From Silene conica (lineage: Eukaryota; Streptophyta; Magnoliopsida; Caryophyllales; Caryophyllaceae), in NCBI GenBank assembly GCA_029255685.2, contig CM055313.2, forward strand, positions 69,790,641-69,854,640: a DNA stretch of 64,000 nucleotides. Direction: 5' to 3'. Positions 21,903 to 33,987 of the stretch are shown here, one piece after another. The notes beneath the pieces are model-generated. The model searched no databases, was not told where the DNA came from, and saw only the letters and a program-made list of their open reading frames with translations. The stretch's first letter is position 1. Each line of letters opens with the position of its first letter. The position numbers and the translations under genes were made by a program.

Positions 21903-24018
21903 GAAGTTTTCTTGAAACTTCCGGATTCTAAAAACTGAATTTTTGTGACATTTTGTCTAGCAAGACTTTAAATTGCGCTTCTCGGGAGGCAACCCGTGTT
22001 TTTGGTTGTTATTTTTGAACATAGTATAGTAATAATGTTAGATAGGTTTTATTTGGAAGACTAATATGCAGGTTAACGAAAAAGAACCAAAACATCAAGA
22101 AAGAAAAGCAAGAAAACTGCAAGGAGCTCGGTTGCACTCACCCCGGGGGTCCGGGGTGAGCCGCCCCGACCGGGGCCGATGCGAAGAGGCTCGGCGGTTG
22201 TAGAATTAATAGTCGAATTATTTTCTTCTATTTTGTTCTTCCTCTTTGACAGGTATATTTTTCCTTCCATTTATTCTACCTATTTCCCCTACTCCAAGTC
22301 TTCCTCGTCTTCAATCAACAAGTAAGTATTCATACTTCTACTAATTTCTTTATTTTCTCTAGAAATCAATCATTCACTCAACCTAATTCCAATTTTTCCC
22401 AATTGGTATTTACCTCATGAAGTGAATTATTGTTTTTCTAATTGAAATTAATTGATTGTAGAGTTAGTATGCATAATTCACATAATGAACATGATTGTTT
22501 GATACTAGCTTGGGGGAGGGTTAATAATCTAGCACGTTTGTTTTTCTTTCTGCCTTTTCTTGTAATTCCCTTTCCCCATTAAACTTGTTGGTTAATTAAT
22601 CGTCTCTATGATTCACATTAGGGACAATGTGAAGTTTAGCTTGGGGGAGGGATTGCATTTGCATTCTATCTTTTTGTTTTTGCATATAGTTTAGCTTGAA
22701 TAAAATGATGATGAATTTGATGATGCCATGCTTTGCTTGAATCTCCTACTGTTTTCCTCTTGCATTTTCCAATTCTAATGCTTTTTGAATTTTTGTGAGT
22801 CTACTTTGACGGAATTTTGGCTTACATGGGGATGTCTTGACATAGTAGGTAGAGAATGGATTTTTGATGTTTTTGGCTTGATCTTTTAGCATTGGCAACC
22901 TACAAAATTGAAAGTTTTAGAGCCTCCTAAGACCGTTACATCTTTTTTCGGTCTCATCTAGGTGTGTGAGTATGTCTCCTCGTGGTTTTGTGTTACACCA
23001 AAAGGCATAAATATGGTTTTTGTTCCACTTCATAAGCATTGCATTCATCTTGTGAGTATTTGTAAGCTTTTCACATGATTCTATTTGCCCATTTTTGCCC
23101 CTTTACACATGTTTTTATTGATTTTCTAAGCTACATTCAAAATTTGCCTACCTTGTCAAGTTAGTAGCTTATTCATTGGTGTTTGGGTGCTCAATTGGGA
23201 TATGGTTCAAATATTGCCTTTTGTCATTGTGATTGGCATTGAAAGAAAAAAAAAATGGAGGTCAAAAAGTCGAAAAAAAAAATATACCATCCATGAGAAA
23301 AAAGAAGAAAGATGAAAACAAAAGAAAACAAAGAAAAGAAGCATGATTTGAAAAGAAAAGGAAGAAGAGAAAAAATATAAAAGTTTCCATGACATTCATC
23401 ATAAAAATATTGTTGGGACATTCTCATATGCTTTGTCTTGATAAGAGAAGTCATTTTGCTAATTTTGACTTCAACATTTGGTAATGAGTTGGGTTTGATT
23501 TTGGATTGAACATCCTTGCATTAATGGTTAGTTGCTAGCTTGAATTAGCTCCAATTACCATAACTCACATGTTCCCTTTCTTACCCATCACATTTTGCTT
23601 CCTTCGTATGGCTTCTTTTGCATGCTTGCATTTTGATTGCATTGGCTAGTGGATTGGAACGCTTACCATATTAGATTGCCGGCACAACTTCATGAGTCGA
23701 GGTTAGGAGAGTGTTTTCACATACAAACCTCCTTGACATTTATATGTGTGCTTGAGTGTACCGTGAGAGTCCTTTGTCAAAATGATCATGCAAAAGCCAA
23801 AAAGTCTAGATGAAATTCTATACGCTACACCGTCGTGTAAATCTCAACCATGTATTGCATCTTTCCTATGCCCATGTTGTCTTCGGGATTTTCGTCTCAC
23901 AATTGCTTCATTAGCTAAAATTGGGATTTGTAATTGATGGGATTATGGAGATTCATTTGCTTGTCTTGGTTTATTTGAGCTTGCTTGAGGACAAGCAAGG
24001 GTTTAGCTTGGGGGAATT
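21903..24018 (+). other. Ty3 3' non-coding region with three PPT-like tracts
   Basis: 2.1 kb without coding capacity. It holds a GC palindromic block (about 22138-22180, with CCCCGGGGGTCCGGGG) and a purine-rich A/G stretch (23240-23375). Polypurine-tract-like copies AGCTTGGGGGAGGG occur at about 22506 and 22640, plus the true tract AGCTTGGGGGAATT ending at 24018 next to the 3' LTR. Short frames here are chance. Confidence 0.75.
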
Positions 24019-25533
24019 TGATATGCTCTATTTTTATATACTTTTCATCCTCATTTTAGCCCATGTTTTATCATCGTTTACAATATTCTTCAATGTTTAT
24101 TGAGCTAATTCCGTGTTCTAGGTAATTTGTATGTGGTTTAGCGGTTTTTGTAGGAATTTCGGATTTCTCTTGCATTTTGACATTTACCGAGCATCACGGA
24201 GCTAACCAAAGTCGAGACAAGCATTCTCCGGGTAGTAGAAGTGACGGAAAATGAAAGAAAGTCAAAGAAAGTCAACAAAGAAGTCAACCCTTGAAGAGCA
24301 TAATGTGCAAAGCATGACAACTCAAGCATTACATCATCCTTGCAACGTCACCCATGTTCCCAAATGTAAACAATTGACGAAATGCGGAGTACTTGGACAG
24401 TGTTCTCACCCCGGTCGGGGTGGGCTGCCCCGGTATACCGGGGTGGCTGCGATCTCACTGTTTTCTGGACCAGATTCAAAGAATGCATACGTCATGTTCT
24501 TGCCCCGGTCCGGGGTGGCTGTAATCTACTCCGTCTCCTCATCACTATAAATACCCCATGCTTTCATTCATTTGGAAATCATCTCATCTTTAATTTTGAG
24601 GGATCAATTTTTAGAATCATTTTAGAGATTAGAAATCATTTGCTTGTAAGAAATACTCTAAGTCTTTCTTTATTTTCTTTATAAAAATAGTTCTTTGGTT
24701 ATTCAAGCATTTTCCGAAGCTTTTCGCACTTCATCTTCCGAGTTCTTATTCCGTTAAATCTCGGTATTATCTTTCTTTACGGTTTTATTTCGTTATCGTC
24801 ATTATGTCTATCTTAGTCAATAGAATTAATAATCTAGCTCACAAAGCCATGTGTGAGTAGTTTTTATATCTAGGGGGGAAACCATGCTAGAATAGTTGTT
24901 TGGTCATGTTAAATTATTAATTTTGCATTATCATATTGTTGATTATATACATGCTTGTTTCATTTAATTGATATATGATTATTGACTATGATTATTGATA
25001 AATCATTATTTTCATCCTAAGATCGAAAGTCGGGATAGAACTTGATCAATCGATAGTTATAGTCATAGTCGTAATTGTTAATTGTGTTGTTCTTATCCTA
25101 AGATCGAAAGTCGGGATAGAATTAGGCATGGCATGTTATAGTATTTTGTTCCAATGTACGCGAGAGCTAATTGGTAATCAATCTACGGTTAAACTCTAGG
25201 CCGAGAGGAAATTGTTATAAACCTAATCAACTATTGACAATGTATTTCTTTAATTTGACATGACTAAGCTCCTATATGCATGTGTAACCCCAATCCCCTA
25301 GATTCTTCCCTATAATCGTTTACATCTTTATTTGTCATTACTGTTTTACCTTAGTTAACCCAAATCATAACCAAATTCTTGTAACCGACCTTGATAGAAT
25401 TCTCTCCATAGCTAATTACAATTACATCACCGTCTCCGTGTGGTTCGACCCCTTCTTCCCTATCTACATTAATTTGTATGTTAGTCAAGTCTAGGGATTT
25501 TTATCTTTGGCAGGTGTGCGATTAGCCTGGCCA
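24019..25533 (+). repeat. 3' LTR of the Ty3/gypsy element
   Basis: 1515 bp, co-linear with 17375-18883 from TGATATGCTC to CCTGGCCA and followed by the TSD TATGT. The main length difference is a 5-bp insertion near 24592 (CTTTAATTTTGAGG against CTTTTGAGG). Palindromes at 24407-24520 and TATAAATA at 24546-24553 match the 5' LTR. Confidence 0.92.
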
Positions 25534-25921
25534 TATGTAGTGCAAAAAAAATAGTGCACGGAAATTAACTAAAAAAATAGTGCAGATGAACTACGAATTA
25601 ACTCAAACAGAAATAAGTACAGTGCAGATAAATTTCGAATTATCTCAAAAAATTATTTTAGAATCAAGAGATACGGATTTAATACGGATTTAAATTGATA
25701 AGTAATCGAGTCAAAATAATTGTTGCGCAAAAAAAAGTACTAATATAAAGGTAAAAAAAATACTTGAATTGAAGGGAGATGATGAATAATAATAAACTAG
25801 AATGCTCCACAAACAATGAGATTTTTTATGTTTTAAAATAATTTGATAGCCAAGGGTTTGGAATGGGTGATACCCACCTTCCCATAGGGTTTCCAAAACC
25901 CATACCTCATGGGTTTGAGGT

Positions 25922-26400
25922 CTAGGTAGCACAAAAACGGACACGGACACGGACACGACACGGACATGGGACACGGCATGCCATGAAATTTAGGAGACGG
26001 GACACGACATTTAAATTTAATAAAATATACATTATATAGTTATAAATTTTTGATTTTATTTTTGTAAAAGTATTTGATATTAATTTTAATAAGTGAATTT
26101 AAACTTGCCCTTGACAATAAATTTATTTTCATTCCTCATCCGAATCAATATTCTAATTGATCTCTTTCGATAACGCATTTCTCATCTCAAGAACATCATT
26201 CACCGCAAATGATAACCAAATATCGTGGACACGCGACGGACACGGCTCAAATACCATGGACACGCGTCGAACACGTGCCGAAATAAATGTAGGAAGTTAG
26301 ACACGGCTGTTTAGGTGTTGGACACATTTCGGCGTGTGTCCGTGGAGTGTCGGTGTCAGACACGGTACGACTCATTAGAAAAAGTGTACATGCTACCTTG
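25922..26400. mobile_element. hAT-like MITE with ACACGG internal repeats
   Basis: 479 bp with ends CTAGGTAGCAC and, read inward from the right, CAAGGTAGCAT. The 8-bp TSD is TTTGAGGT (25914-25921 and 26401-26408). An 8-bp duplication and a short CWAGG-type terminus fit hAT. Inside each end are tandem GGACAC units (about 25937-25975, and 26330-26370 in inverse sense), so the element is largely self-complementary near its ends. No ORF is present. Confidence 0.8.
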
Positions 26401-26582
26401 TTTGAGGTATGGGTATGAAAAAAAATCCTAAATAAACAGTTGGTATAAGTTTAAGCCATTCTAAACCCATACCTCATTCCAAAGTAAGCTGAATCAAACA
26501 CCCCCTTATATATATGGCCAAATGGTTATTATAAGTACTAAAATAGACTTGATACCCATGTCGGAATAAGAAATCACCACAA

Positions 26583-27395
26583 ACTTTTACTATACATAGG
26601 CTTTTGGTGATCGGCAAATCGAAACCAAAACCCCCTCCTTCTGCTCAAGCTTTCAGTATAAGCCTTTTGGGGGAGTTGGGGGAGATCATGTACGATATTT
26701 GGCCGAACATTTCGAGTATCAATGACACAGAAAAACGCCACAATAAGTCGCCCAACAACTTTTGGGCTCATGAATGGCCTCTTTCTTCTCAAGCTTTCGA
26801 TATAAGTCTTTTGGGGGAGTTGGGGGAGATCATGTACGATATTTGGCCGGACATTTCTAGTATCAATGACACAGAAGAACGCCACAATAAGTCGTCCAAC
26901 AACTTTTGGGCTCATGAATGGCAGGATCATGGTCAAATCAATCCCGTGCTTGTTCAAGAATACATTATTTACTTACTTTATGCATGCTATTCTAGTCTTC
27001 GAGATCCTTAACTTTAAAAACCCTGAGCAATTGGGTAAATTATTATATCTTTATTTGTCACCTTAATTCTTTATTTACTAATTATTTTTATCCAATTATG
27101 AAATCATAACAAATAGAACAACTCCTTACTCGTTAACTTAAGTACTCACGAATAATTTCCAATTCTTATATCGTATTATGATCATGTATGAAACCCCACA
27201 ACAGTCGAAACAATGCACCAAGCGCTGATTGGTGTTGGTAAACCGAGGCCATACCTTCTGTGTTCAACGGATGGCAACTATCTTGCCGAAATCCGTTTCT
27301 TTATTGATGCCACAACATTAATACTTGTTGATTGCATTCCGAAGAAGAGGCCTGAGAAAAGGGATTGTCGAGATGGGCAAACCTTCTTCTATTAA
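26583..27395 (+). pseudogene. RNase T2 / S-like RNase pseudogene, unit 4 forward, duplicated exon segment
   Basis: The first block reads FTIHRLL instead of FTIHGLW (26586-26606). An open frame then runs on: GKSKPKPPPSAQAF, SLLGELGEIMYDIWPNISSI and NFWAHEW (about 26757-26776). The segment from SSQAF to NFWAHEW is then repeated (about 26780-26925) before DHGQ. The tandem duplication of about 144 bp preserves frame, so the open frame has two FWAHEW blocks. The exon ends NPEQLG then GTAAAT near 27040. The last exon (about 27205-27395) is open and reads LISVGKPRPYLLCSTDGNYL-like sequence, VDCIPKKRPEKRDC and a stop. It is the best open copy, but the damaged first active site makes catalysis unlikely. 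Confidence 0.72.
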
Positions 27396-28098
27396 CAAGG
27401 TAATCTATGTGATTAAGTTAATAACTTTAAATTAGTTTAAATTTTTATCGCATCATATATCACAATTTCAATTATAAAATATATACAACATAATACAACA
27501 TAACATAATATAACATAATGTTAGGCGAGATACATATGAAAAGTTGAAGTCCCTATACTATAAAATGCAAAACATTTAGAAGTAACATATTGACTCCTGA
27601 CTTTTAGAACTTCAAAACTTTTGTTTATTGCATTCCAAGGAAGAGACCTACCAAAGGGATTGTCGAGAAGGAAAACCTTCTTCTATTAACCTCGCTCTTA
27701 ATCTTTTCTTTCATGGCTTTCTCATACAAATCATTTCTAATTAATTTGAGTAATGAATAAAGGACTAATACTTCATTAATTATTCTACTTGTCCTTAACA
27801 CCTTAACCATCTTTGTTCAAGTAGTTCTTTTAATTCTCAAAGTATTTTCAGACGGTAATCTATGTGATTAAGTTGATGACTTAAAATTAGTTTAAATAAT
27901 AATTTCATTTGTGCGAGTTGTTGCTTCACGGGACGACTTTAATGACATTTATAAGCAATAACAACGGCTTAGGCCCTATGCTATGTTGGGGATTCCCTTG
28001 ATGAAAATTGAGACACTGACCATCCCTGAAAAGGGGTGGCTCGAATAACACGAATAGGCAATGATTTTTAGGGACGTCTCCTGAATAATCAATCAAGT

Positions 28099-28250
<152 letters not shown>

Positions 28251-28380
28251 TAAATTGATCATTACCTCAATACCAATTTGATTAAGCTATAGTTTGTTCC
28301 ATCTTCTAGGAGTATATAATTTTTGCACCATTATCAATACCAATTTGATTAGAGTTGGAAAAGCTCTCATGCCTTATGCC

Positions 28381-29641
28381 CATCTTCATCATTGCCATCA
28401 TCCTGCATCTGTACTCCTGAGTAAGCCACTGCATCCGACGCACCAGTATCCCTTACATAGCCGCAATAGTCAGACACCTCTCCCAGCTCTCATCTACCCT
28501 GGTCATCCAATTGGCTGCCGTAGTTGGCTCCCCATGGCTCTGTCATCCACCCATCAGGTTGATGACAAAGCTCCGGCCACATAGTACGATCCACTCAAAA
28601 GGCTCGGAAGACACCATCATCATTACCAAGTCCGCTCCACTAAGCTGGGTCAGCTGTCTACAGTCCCACCCCATGATGCAACTGGTTAACCTCATGCGTG
28701 TCCCTCAAAACTAGGGTAGCCGACAGGCGTTCTGCTAACTCATAAGGCTACATACCTGGGTCCTGTACTATCGGGTATGGGGAGTACTGGGGAAAGTATG
28801 AAGGCTGTTGAGTCTGGTAAGGCTCAAAAGGATGGGGCTCTCTATGGGAACTTTGTCCTCTCCCTATCCGGGTCTATCTAGACCGACGACCCACCTGATA
28901 CATCCCTTCGTTGCGTGAGGTCTGCGGCCACTCTGTCCAAGCCTCTTTAGGGATGGTGTAGAATCTGGGTGGCAAATTTGGTCCCGAGGTGTCAGCATTG
29001 TCGTCCTCATGCTCATGGGGTGAAAGGTACTCGGGGTTAGGGATCCTGCACCAGAAGTCGTCCCTCAACCTAAACACCCATCCACCATCAGCCAGTCTCT
29101 TGATCCATTTAACCCTCACTAGGCACTCCTCATCAATGGTCGGTACGGTTTCATGCAAAGCTCTCAAGTCTCCCTCGGGCTGGAAATCCACTAGTCTCTG
29201 AGCTAACCGGGTCACAATGGCACCACATCCAATGTGGCAATTCTAGTTTTGCGCCATATCCGCCAGGCTAGCACATACTATGGCTGGGGCACTGAAGTAC
29301 ACATGCTCCTGCCGGCGGGGGTTGAGGTAGGATGCCAATAACAGAACCTTATGGGTGTCCAACTTACTCACATCATCCCTCGGGTACAGCATGGAGGTCA
29401 AAATCATGAGGAATATACGGAGAGTAATGTGCTGCACTTCATTAATCAGCATAGCACTCACATTATGGTGTTCCCGACCCGTGAAGAAGGAAAAGACTCT
29501 CGTTGCCTCCAGCTCCTCACCTACTACATCCCTCAGGTAATCCTCATTATCATCCTCCAAACCCAAGTGGTCGGCATACTGGTCCAGTGTCAAAGTACGA
29601 GTCTGGTTCATCAGCCAGAAGCTAACCACACACCCCACTAC
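28381..29641 (-). pseudogene. Athila-type ORF1-like protein, C-terminal part (copy 1)
   Basis: On the minus strand, 29641 downward reads MNQTRTLTLDQYADHLGL, DNEDYLRDVVGEELEATRVF, FFTGREHHNVSAMLINEVQH and LRIFLMILTSMLYPRDDVS. It continues YFSAPAIVCASLADMAQN, a TAG stop (about 29235; copy 2 reads on), CHIGCGAIVTRLAQRLVDF and IDEECLVRVKWIKRLADGGW. Below 28874 the frame is broken. The pattern of a conserved helix-rich domain with HN...ML..E..H..LRIF followed by an IGCG..V block is that of plant Athila ORF1-like / putative plant transposon proteins. It continues from 36197-36518; the two parts are separated by an LTR element. Function of this family is not established. Confidence 0.62.
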
Positions 29642-29646
29642 ATCAT

Positions 29647-30762
29647 TGTAATAACCCGTGTTATTGTTATTAAATATAATAATATTATGGGAAAACGATA
29701 TAATCAGATGCAATTCCTCGTTTATAATGCTAAGTGTACGCTCGTTTTATGTTAAGTATTTTGGACCATGGTGGGTTTCGAAGAGGGGTTCAACCCACAA
29801 GCTTGATAATTAGAATAATGTTCTTGAAGGGGATCGAACTAGGGACCTTTGACACACCGTTTTTGGGCCTTGAAATGCGTGTTAGTAGTAGTCAGCCCAC
29901 ACTTCGTCAGTTACACAAACACACGCAGCCCTCATTTGTAACACCTATTCCTAACCTAATTCTAACCTAATGAACATTCTATCACCCTCACACCCCTGCC
30001 GCCACTTTGGAGAGTACGAAGGAGGATCAGTCACGGTGGGTTATGGGTTCTCAGGCCGTCGATTACACCAAGAAGAGAGTAAGTTCACCACAACCCCTGG
30101 TTTCGCAGTTTTTGCAATCTCGTTTGGTTCACGTTTTTCAGTCACGTTTCACCATGGTAGTCGTAAGTCTTTGTTAAGTAGCATTCTATGATGTTAGTAG
30201 ATATGTTTTGGACCATAGTGAAACTGTCGATGGCCACCTAGGACCACCGGTAACGGTCAGTTCTCGCCGGAGTTAAAAAAACAGTGAATATCGTCCTGAA
30301 CAGAGTACTTCTGTATGTATGAGTTCGCGGCTTGATTCGAATGCTCTTATGCGGTTATTTTATTTAATTAGCAGAGTCTATATGTAGAGTGTAGTGGCGG
30401 TGATAGATTGGTGGTTATTGGGGTGGTTATGGGTGGTTTGTGTCAGACTTATGGCAGGTTTCGTTTGGGTGTACTGTAACACGAAAATAGAACAGGCGTG
30501 GTGGCTGGGTTTTGGTGTCGGTATCAGGTGGTGGTTGTGGGTCGTTCACGGCCACTGGCTCCCTTCCTGGAACCACCGTGGCTCAGGGGCGAGCCTGGTG
30601 GTGCCAGTGGGGAGGCTAGGGGCTGCGTTTGGTGTCGGAGGTGGCTGTCGAGAGGGTAGTTGGTCGCGGCGAAGGGAGTTGCTGTTGTTCGTGTTCGGGT
30701 TTGCGTGTTTTGTCGCTGTTCGTGGGTCTGAATTGCCATTGTGTTATCATTATTTTTATGAC

Positions 30763-30795
<33 letters not shown>

Positions 30796-30875
30796 GTAAT
30801 ATTATTGTTATTAGTTATATTATTATTATTATTAGTTGTATTATTATTGTTGTTATGAGTTGTAATTGATATCTG
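29647..30875 (+). repeat. 5' LTR (truncated) of the chromovirus-like element
   Basis: 1.23 kb nearly identical to 32097-33320, with about a dozen visible differences. It ends after a TTA microsatellite (30764-30855). Beyond GGTAATGTTA the sequence no longer matches the 3' LTR, so the rest of this LTR, the primer site and gag have been lost. Three short open frames here (29734, 29970, 30394) recur in the other LTR and are LTR sequence, not genes. Confidence 0.8.
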
Positions 30876-32096
30876 GTAATGTTAAACGATCTTGTGAAGT
30901 CTAAAAAAATTATGTATATCTTGTGAGGCATGTCCATGTTCCATGTTTAATTACGTTATTTAATTTTGCGCTATGTCTTTTCCTAAATATGGTTGTGCTT
31001 CAAAATATGGTTATGAACATGAAACCGTTTAAATTGTCAATTGTGAACTATGAGTTTTCTTGATTATTTATGTAGTTGTAAATACTAGCTTGCGTTGAAA
31101 TTTCATGGGTGTGTAAGTGTTACCTATTCTGAATCTGTTTTACTGCGTAACATGATCATACCGACCCTAATACTTTATTATCGTTCGAGGTTATATGTTA
31201 TATGATAGTTGATGAGCCTCTTTTGAGTACTGATTTGAGTTGAATATTACTAGTTGTCCTTTTATTCTGATAGTTAAAATTTTCTATTGATGTGACAGTT
31301 CTTTTGGTTGTGAGATGGGAAAAACTTTTAGTAATTGATTAGTCTGAGTTATGCACAAGTTCTTGTTTTATGGCGTACACATTCGTGTTTTATGAATAGG
31401 GGAATGATGAGTATATATACAAGTATGTCAATGAACGTTGAAGGTAAGTACTGAAGAGATGGAGTTAATAAGGTCGGTTTGGTATAGCAGTTTCTTAATT
31501 GGAATATTTGACAATATTGATATCGAGATTGAGATGAGAATTGGTTGCGGGTTTGAGTTATGAGTTATTAGGCCGTTGTGCCACAGTGTGTCTCCGGTCC
31601 AGTATGACCTTGGTTGTTGAGTTCTGTTCTGAGTTGAAATAGATATTGAGATGGATATATTGCTTTGCGGTCTCATGAGATAAAGTAATGAGTAAGACAG
31701 TGTAAGGGGCTAGAAACTTTATACTGAGGTTACGGGGACGTAACCATGTTTTAAGGAGGATAGGATTGTAAAATCTTTTGATTTATGATATGTCTAGTTG
31801 TTTACATGGCTAGGTGGTATGTCACGATTGTTTGTATAAACTTGATAATCTCGCTTACTGCACTTATGCTTTTATTGTGTTTTAGGACGTATCTTTTAAA
31901 TTGGTGATAAGATAAACTTTGGGGACAAAGTTTTCTTAACGAGGGTAGAATGTAATATTTCGTGTTTTAAAGTACCTTTATTGGTTACGACGTTAGGGAT
32001 GGTATCACTTTTGGTGTTCGTTACGTGCTTTGCGAACAGTTTATTGTTTACGGGATAGTGAACTTCGCGACGAAGTTCATTTTAAGGAGGGAAGAC
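30876..32096 (+). other. Residual internal region with duplicated PPT-like ends
   Basis: 1.2 kb AT-rich, with no recognisable domain. Near 31918-31953 it contains GGGGACAAAGTTTTCTTAA then GAGGGTAGAATGTAATA. It ends with CGAAGTTCATTTTAAGGAGG and GAAGAC before TGTAATA. These are two versions of the same LTR-junction signature. Confidence 0.6.
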
Positions 32097-33733
32097 TGTA
32101 ATAACCCGTGTTATTGTTATTAAATATAATAATATTATGGGAAAACGATATACTTAGATGCAATTCCTCGTTTATAATGCTAAGTGTACGCTCGTTTTAT
32201 GTTAAGTATTTTTGACCTTGGTGGGTTTCGAAGAGGGGTTCAACCCACAAGCTTGATAATTAGATTAATGTTCTTGAAGGGGATCGAACTAGGGACCTTT
32301 GACACACCGTTTTTGGGCCTTGAAATGCGTGTTAGTAGTAGTCAGCCCACACTTCGTCAGTTACACAAACACACGCAGCCTTCATTTGTAACACCTATTC
32401 CTAACCTAATTCTAACCTAATGAACATTCTATCACCCTCACACCCCTGCCGCCACTTTGGAGAGTACGAAGGAGGATCAGTCACGGTGGGTTATGGGTTC
32501 TCAGGCCGTCGATTACACCAAGAAGAGAGTAAGTTCACCACAACCCCTGGTTTCGCAGTTTTTGCAATCTCGTTTGGTTCACGTTTTTCAGTCACGTTTC
32601 ACCATGGTAGTCGTAAGTCTTTGTTAAGTAGCATTCTATGATGTTAGTAGATATGTTTTGGACCATAGTGAAACTGTCGATGGCCATCTAGGACCACCGG
32701 TAACGGTCAGTTCTCGCCGGAGTTAAAAAACAGTGGATATCGTCCTGAACAGAGTACTTCTGTATGTATGAGTTCGCGGCGTGATTCGAATGCTCTTATG
32801 CGGTTATTTTATTTAATTAGCAGAGTCTATATGTAGAGTGTAGTGACGGTGATAGATTGGTGGTTATTGGGGTGGTTATGGGTGGTTTGTGTCAGACTTA
32901 TGGCAGGTTTCGTTTGGGTGTACTGTAACACGAAAACAGAACAGGCGTGGTGGCTGGGTTTTGGTGTCGGTATCAGGTGGTGGTTGTGGGTCGTTCACGG
33001 CCACTGGCTCCCTTCCTGGAACCACCGTAGCTCAGGGGCGAGCCTGGTGGTGCCAGTGGGGAGGCTAGGGGCTGCGTTTGGTGTCGGAGGTGGCTGTCGA
33101 GAGGGTAGTTGGTCGCGGCGAAGGGAGTTGTTGTTGTTCGTGTTCGGGTTTGCGTGTTTTGTCGCTGTTCGTGGGTCTGAATTGCCATTGTGTTATCATT
33201 ATTTTTATGACTTATTATTATTATTATTATTATTATTATTAGTAATATTATTGTTATTAGTTATATTATTATTATTATTAGTTGTATTATTATTGTTGTT
33301 ATGAGTTGTAATTATAGGGTAACTAGTGTAACACCCGTGAAAAATCACGGGTTGTGTAGATGACAAAGGTAAATTCATTTCATTATATAACAATTATATT
33401 TATTCGAACAAATTGATTTTTAACGGGGCTATTTTGCATATAAGATATGTTCGGTCAAAAGGTGAATTTCCTGGTGCACTAATTTTCGAATATCTGTTAG
33501 CAATGATGAAAATATTTGGATTAATTATGATAACATGAATGAATAAGAAAAAACAATAAACGATTAAAAAAATATATTAAATAATTAATAATTAGTAAAT
33601 TGGAAAGTTATTGTCTTGTGATGAATTGGTGACAGAACTTAAGTTGACGGACAAATAGGATGAAGAAAATAACTAATCCGGTAGGAATTTAAATTAAATG
33701 GGTATATTAAAATTCGATAATCTAGGACAAAAA

Positions 33734-33940
33734 TTACAGTTTCTCGAAAATCTCCTTGTAAACAACATTCGTTGTTGTATTAGCCATTCCTCCTCCTTCA
33801 TCGAGAAATAGCACTTTTAGAATTTTCTTACTTGTAACCCTAGATATAGCAACGTACAATTGACCATGGGTAAAGACTGGTCTAGGAAGATAAAGTCCAA
33901 CACGGGATAGAGATTGACCCTGACTTTTGTTAATATTCAT
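33734..33940 (-). pseudogene. Helitron helicase (RepHel, PIF1-like) C-terminal fragment
   Basis: The frame reads MNINKSQGQSLSRVGLYLPR, PVFTHGQLYVAISRVTSKK and NVVYKEIF, the conserved last motifs of the PIF1-family helicase of plant Helitrons (INKSQGQ = motif V, HGQLYVA.SR = motif VI). Upstream, MAINKSQ is preceded only by a short FKLNWEP-like scrap before the tandem repeats begin at 33988. The Rep nuclease and the Walker A/B motifs are absent, so it is a relic. It gives the strand of the Helitron. Confidence 0.88.
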
Positions 33941-33987
33941 AGCAAAACAAATTGCTAAAGGAAATTGTCTTCTTTCAAACTTAATTG

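Larger units (their letters stand above)
17375..25533 (+). mobile_element. Non-autonomous Ty3/gypsy LTR retrotransposon (Athila/Tat-like)
   Basis: The complete 8.16 kb element has LTRs at 17375-18883 and 24019-25533 and TSD TATGT on both sides (17370-17374 and 25534-25538). A tRNA-Asp-type primer-binding site is at 18889 and a polypurine tract lies directly before 24019. It encodes gag and protease and a remnant of integrase, but no reverse transcriptase, RNase H or integrase core, so it must borrow these. By eye the LTRs differ at roughly two dozen positions over 1.5 kb (under 2 percent), mostly transitions, so it is fairly young. It lies inside the PIF/Harbinger element. Confidence 0.9.
16939..26505. 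mobile_element. Non-autonomous PIF/Harbinger (Tourist-like) element with nested insertions
   Basis: The termini are GGGGGCGTTTGGTTCA on the left and, read inward, GGGGGTGTTTGATTCA on the right. The 3-bp TSD is TTA (16936-16938 and 26506-26508). The empty site is in this window: units 1-3 read GACTATTATATATATGGCC at about 1048, 4283 and 13709, exactly what remains after removing the element and one TTA. TIR sequence and TTA duplication are diagnostic of PIF/Harbinger. Without the nested Ty3 element and hAT MITE it is about 0.9 kb and carries no transposase. Confidence 0.88.
16716..28097. repeat. RNase T2-like tandem unit 4 (interrupted and truncated)
   Basis: This unit has the same start as units 1-3. 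It is split by the PIF/Harbinger element (16939-26505) inside TATTATATATAT and continues at 26506 with the forward pseudogene (26583-27395). It stops near 28097 at an AT/TG microsatellite, before the reverse pseudogene would start. About 1.8 kb of unit sequence remains. Confidence 0.72.

Noticed and set aside
23207..23454. Phe-rich minus-strand frames
   Set aside because: They are translations of an A/G-rich stretch in the Ty3 3' non-coding region.
17607..24684. Duplicate 99-codon frames at 17607 and 24251
   Set aside because: They are LTR sequence spanning the CCCCGG palindromes, not genes.
837..28097. RNase T2 array considered as a working self-incompatibility locus
   Set aside because: Every copy has a stop, frameshift or lost active-site residue. 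No F-box gene is visible, and the first exon with signal peptide is missing.
29734..33304. Three open frames (about 78, 73 and 154 codons) each present twice with near-identical proteins
   Set aside because: Both sets lie in the two LTR copies of one element, so the similarity is explained by LTR identity. The Leu-rich ends come from a TTA microsatellite.
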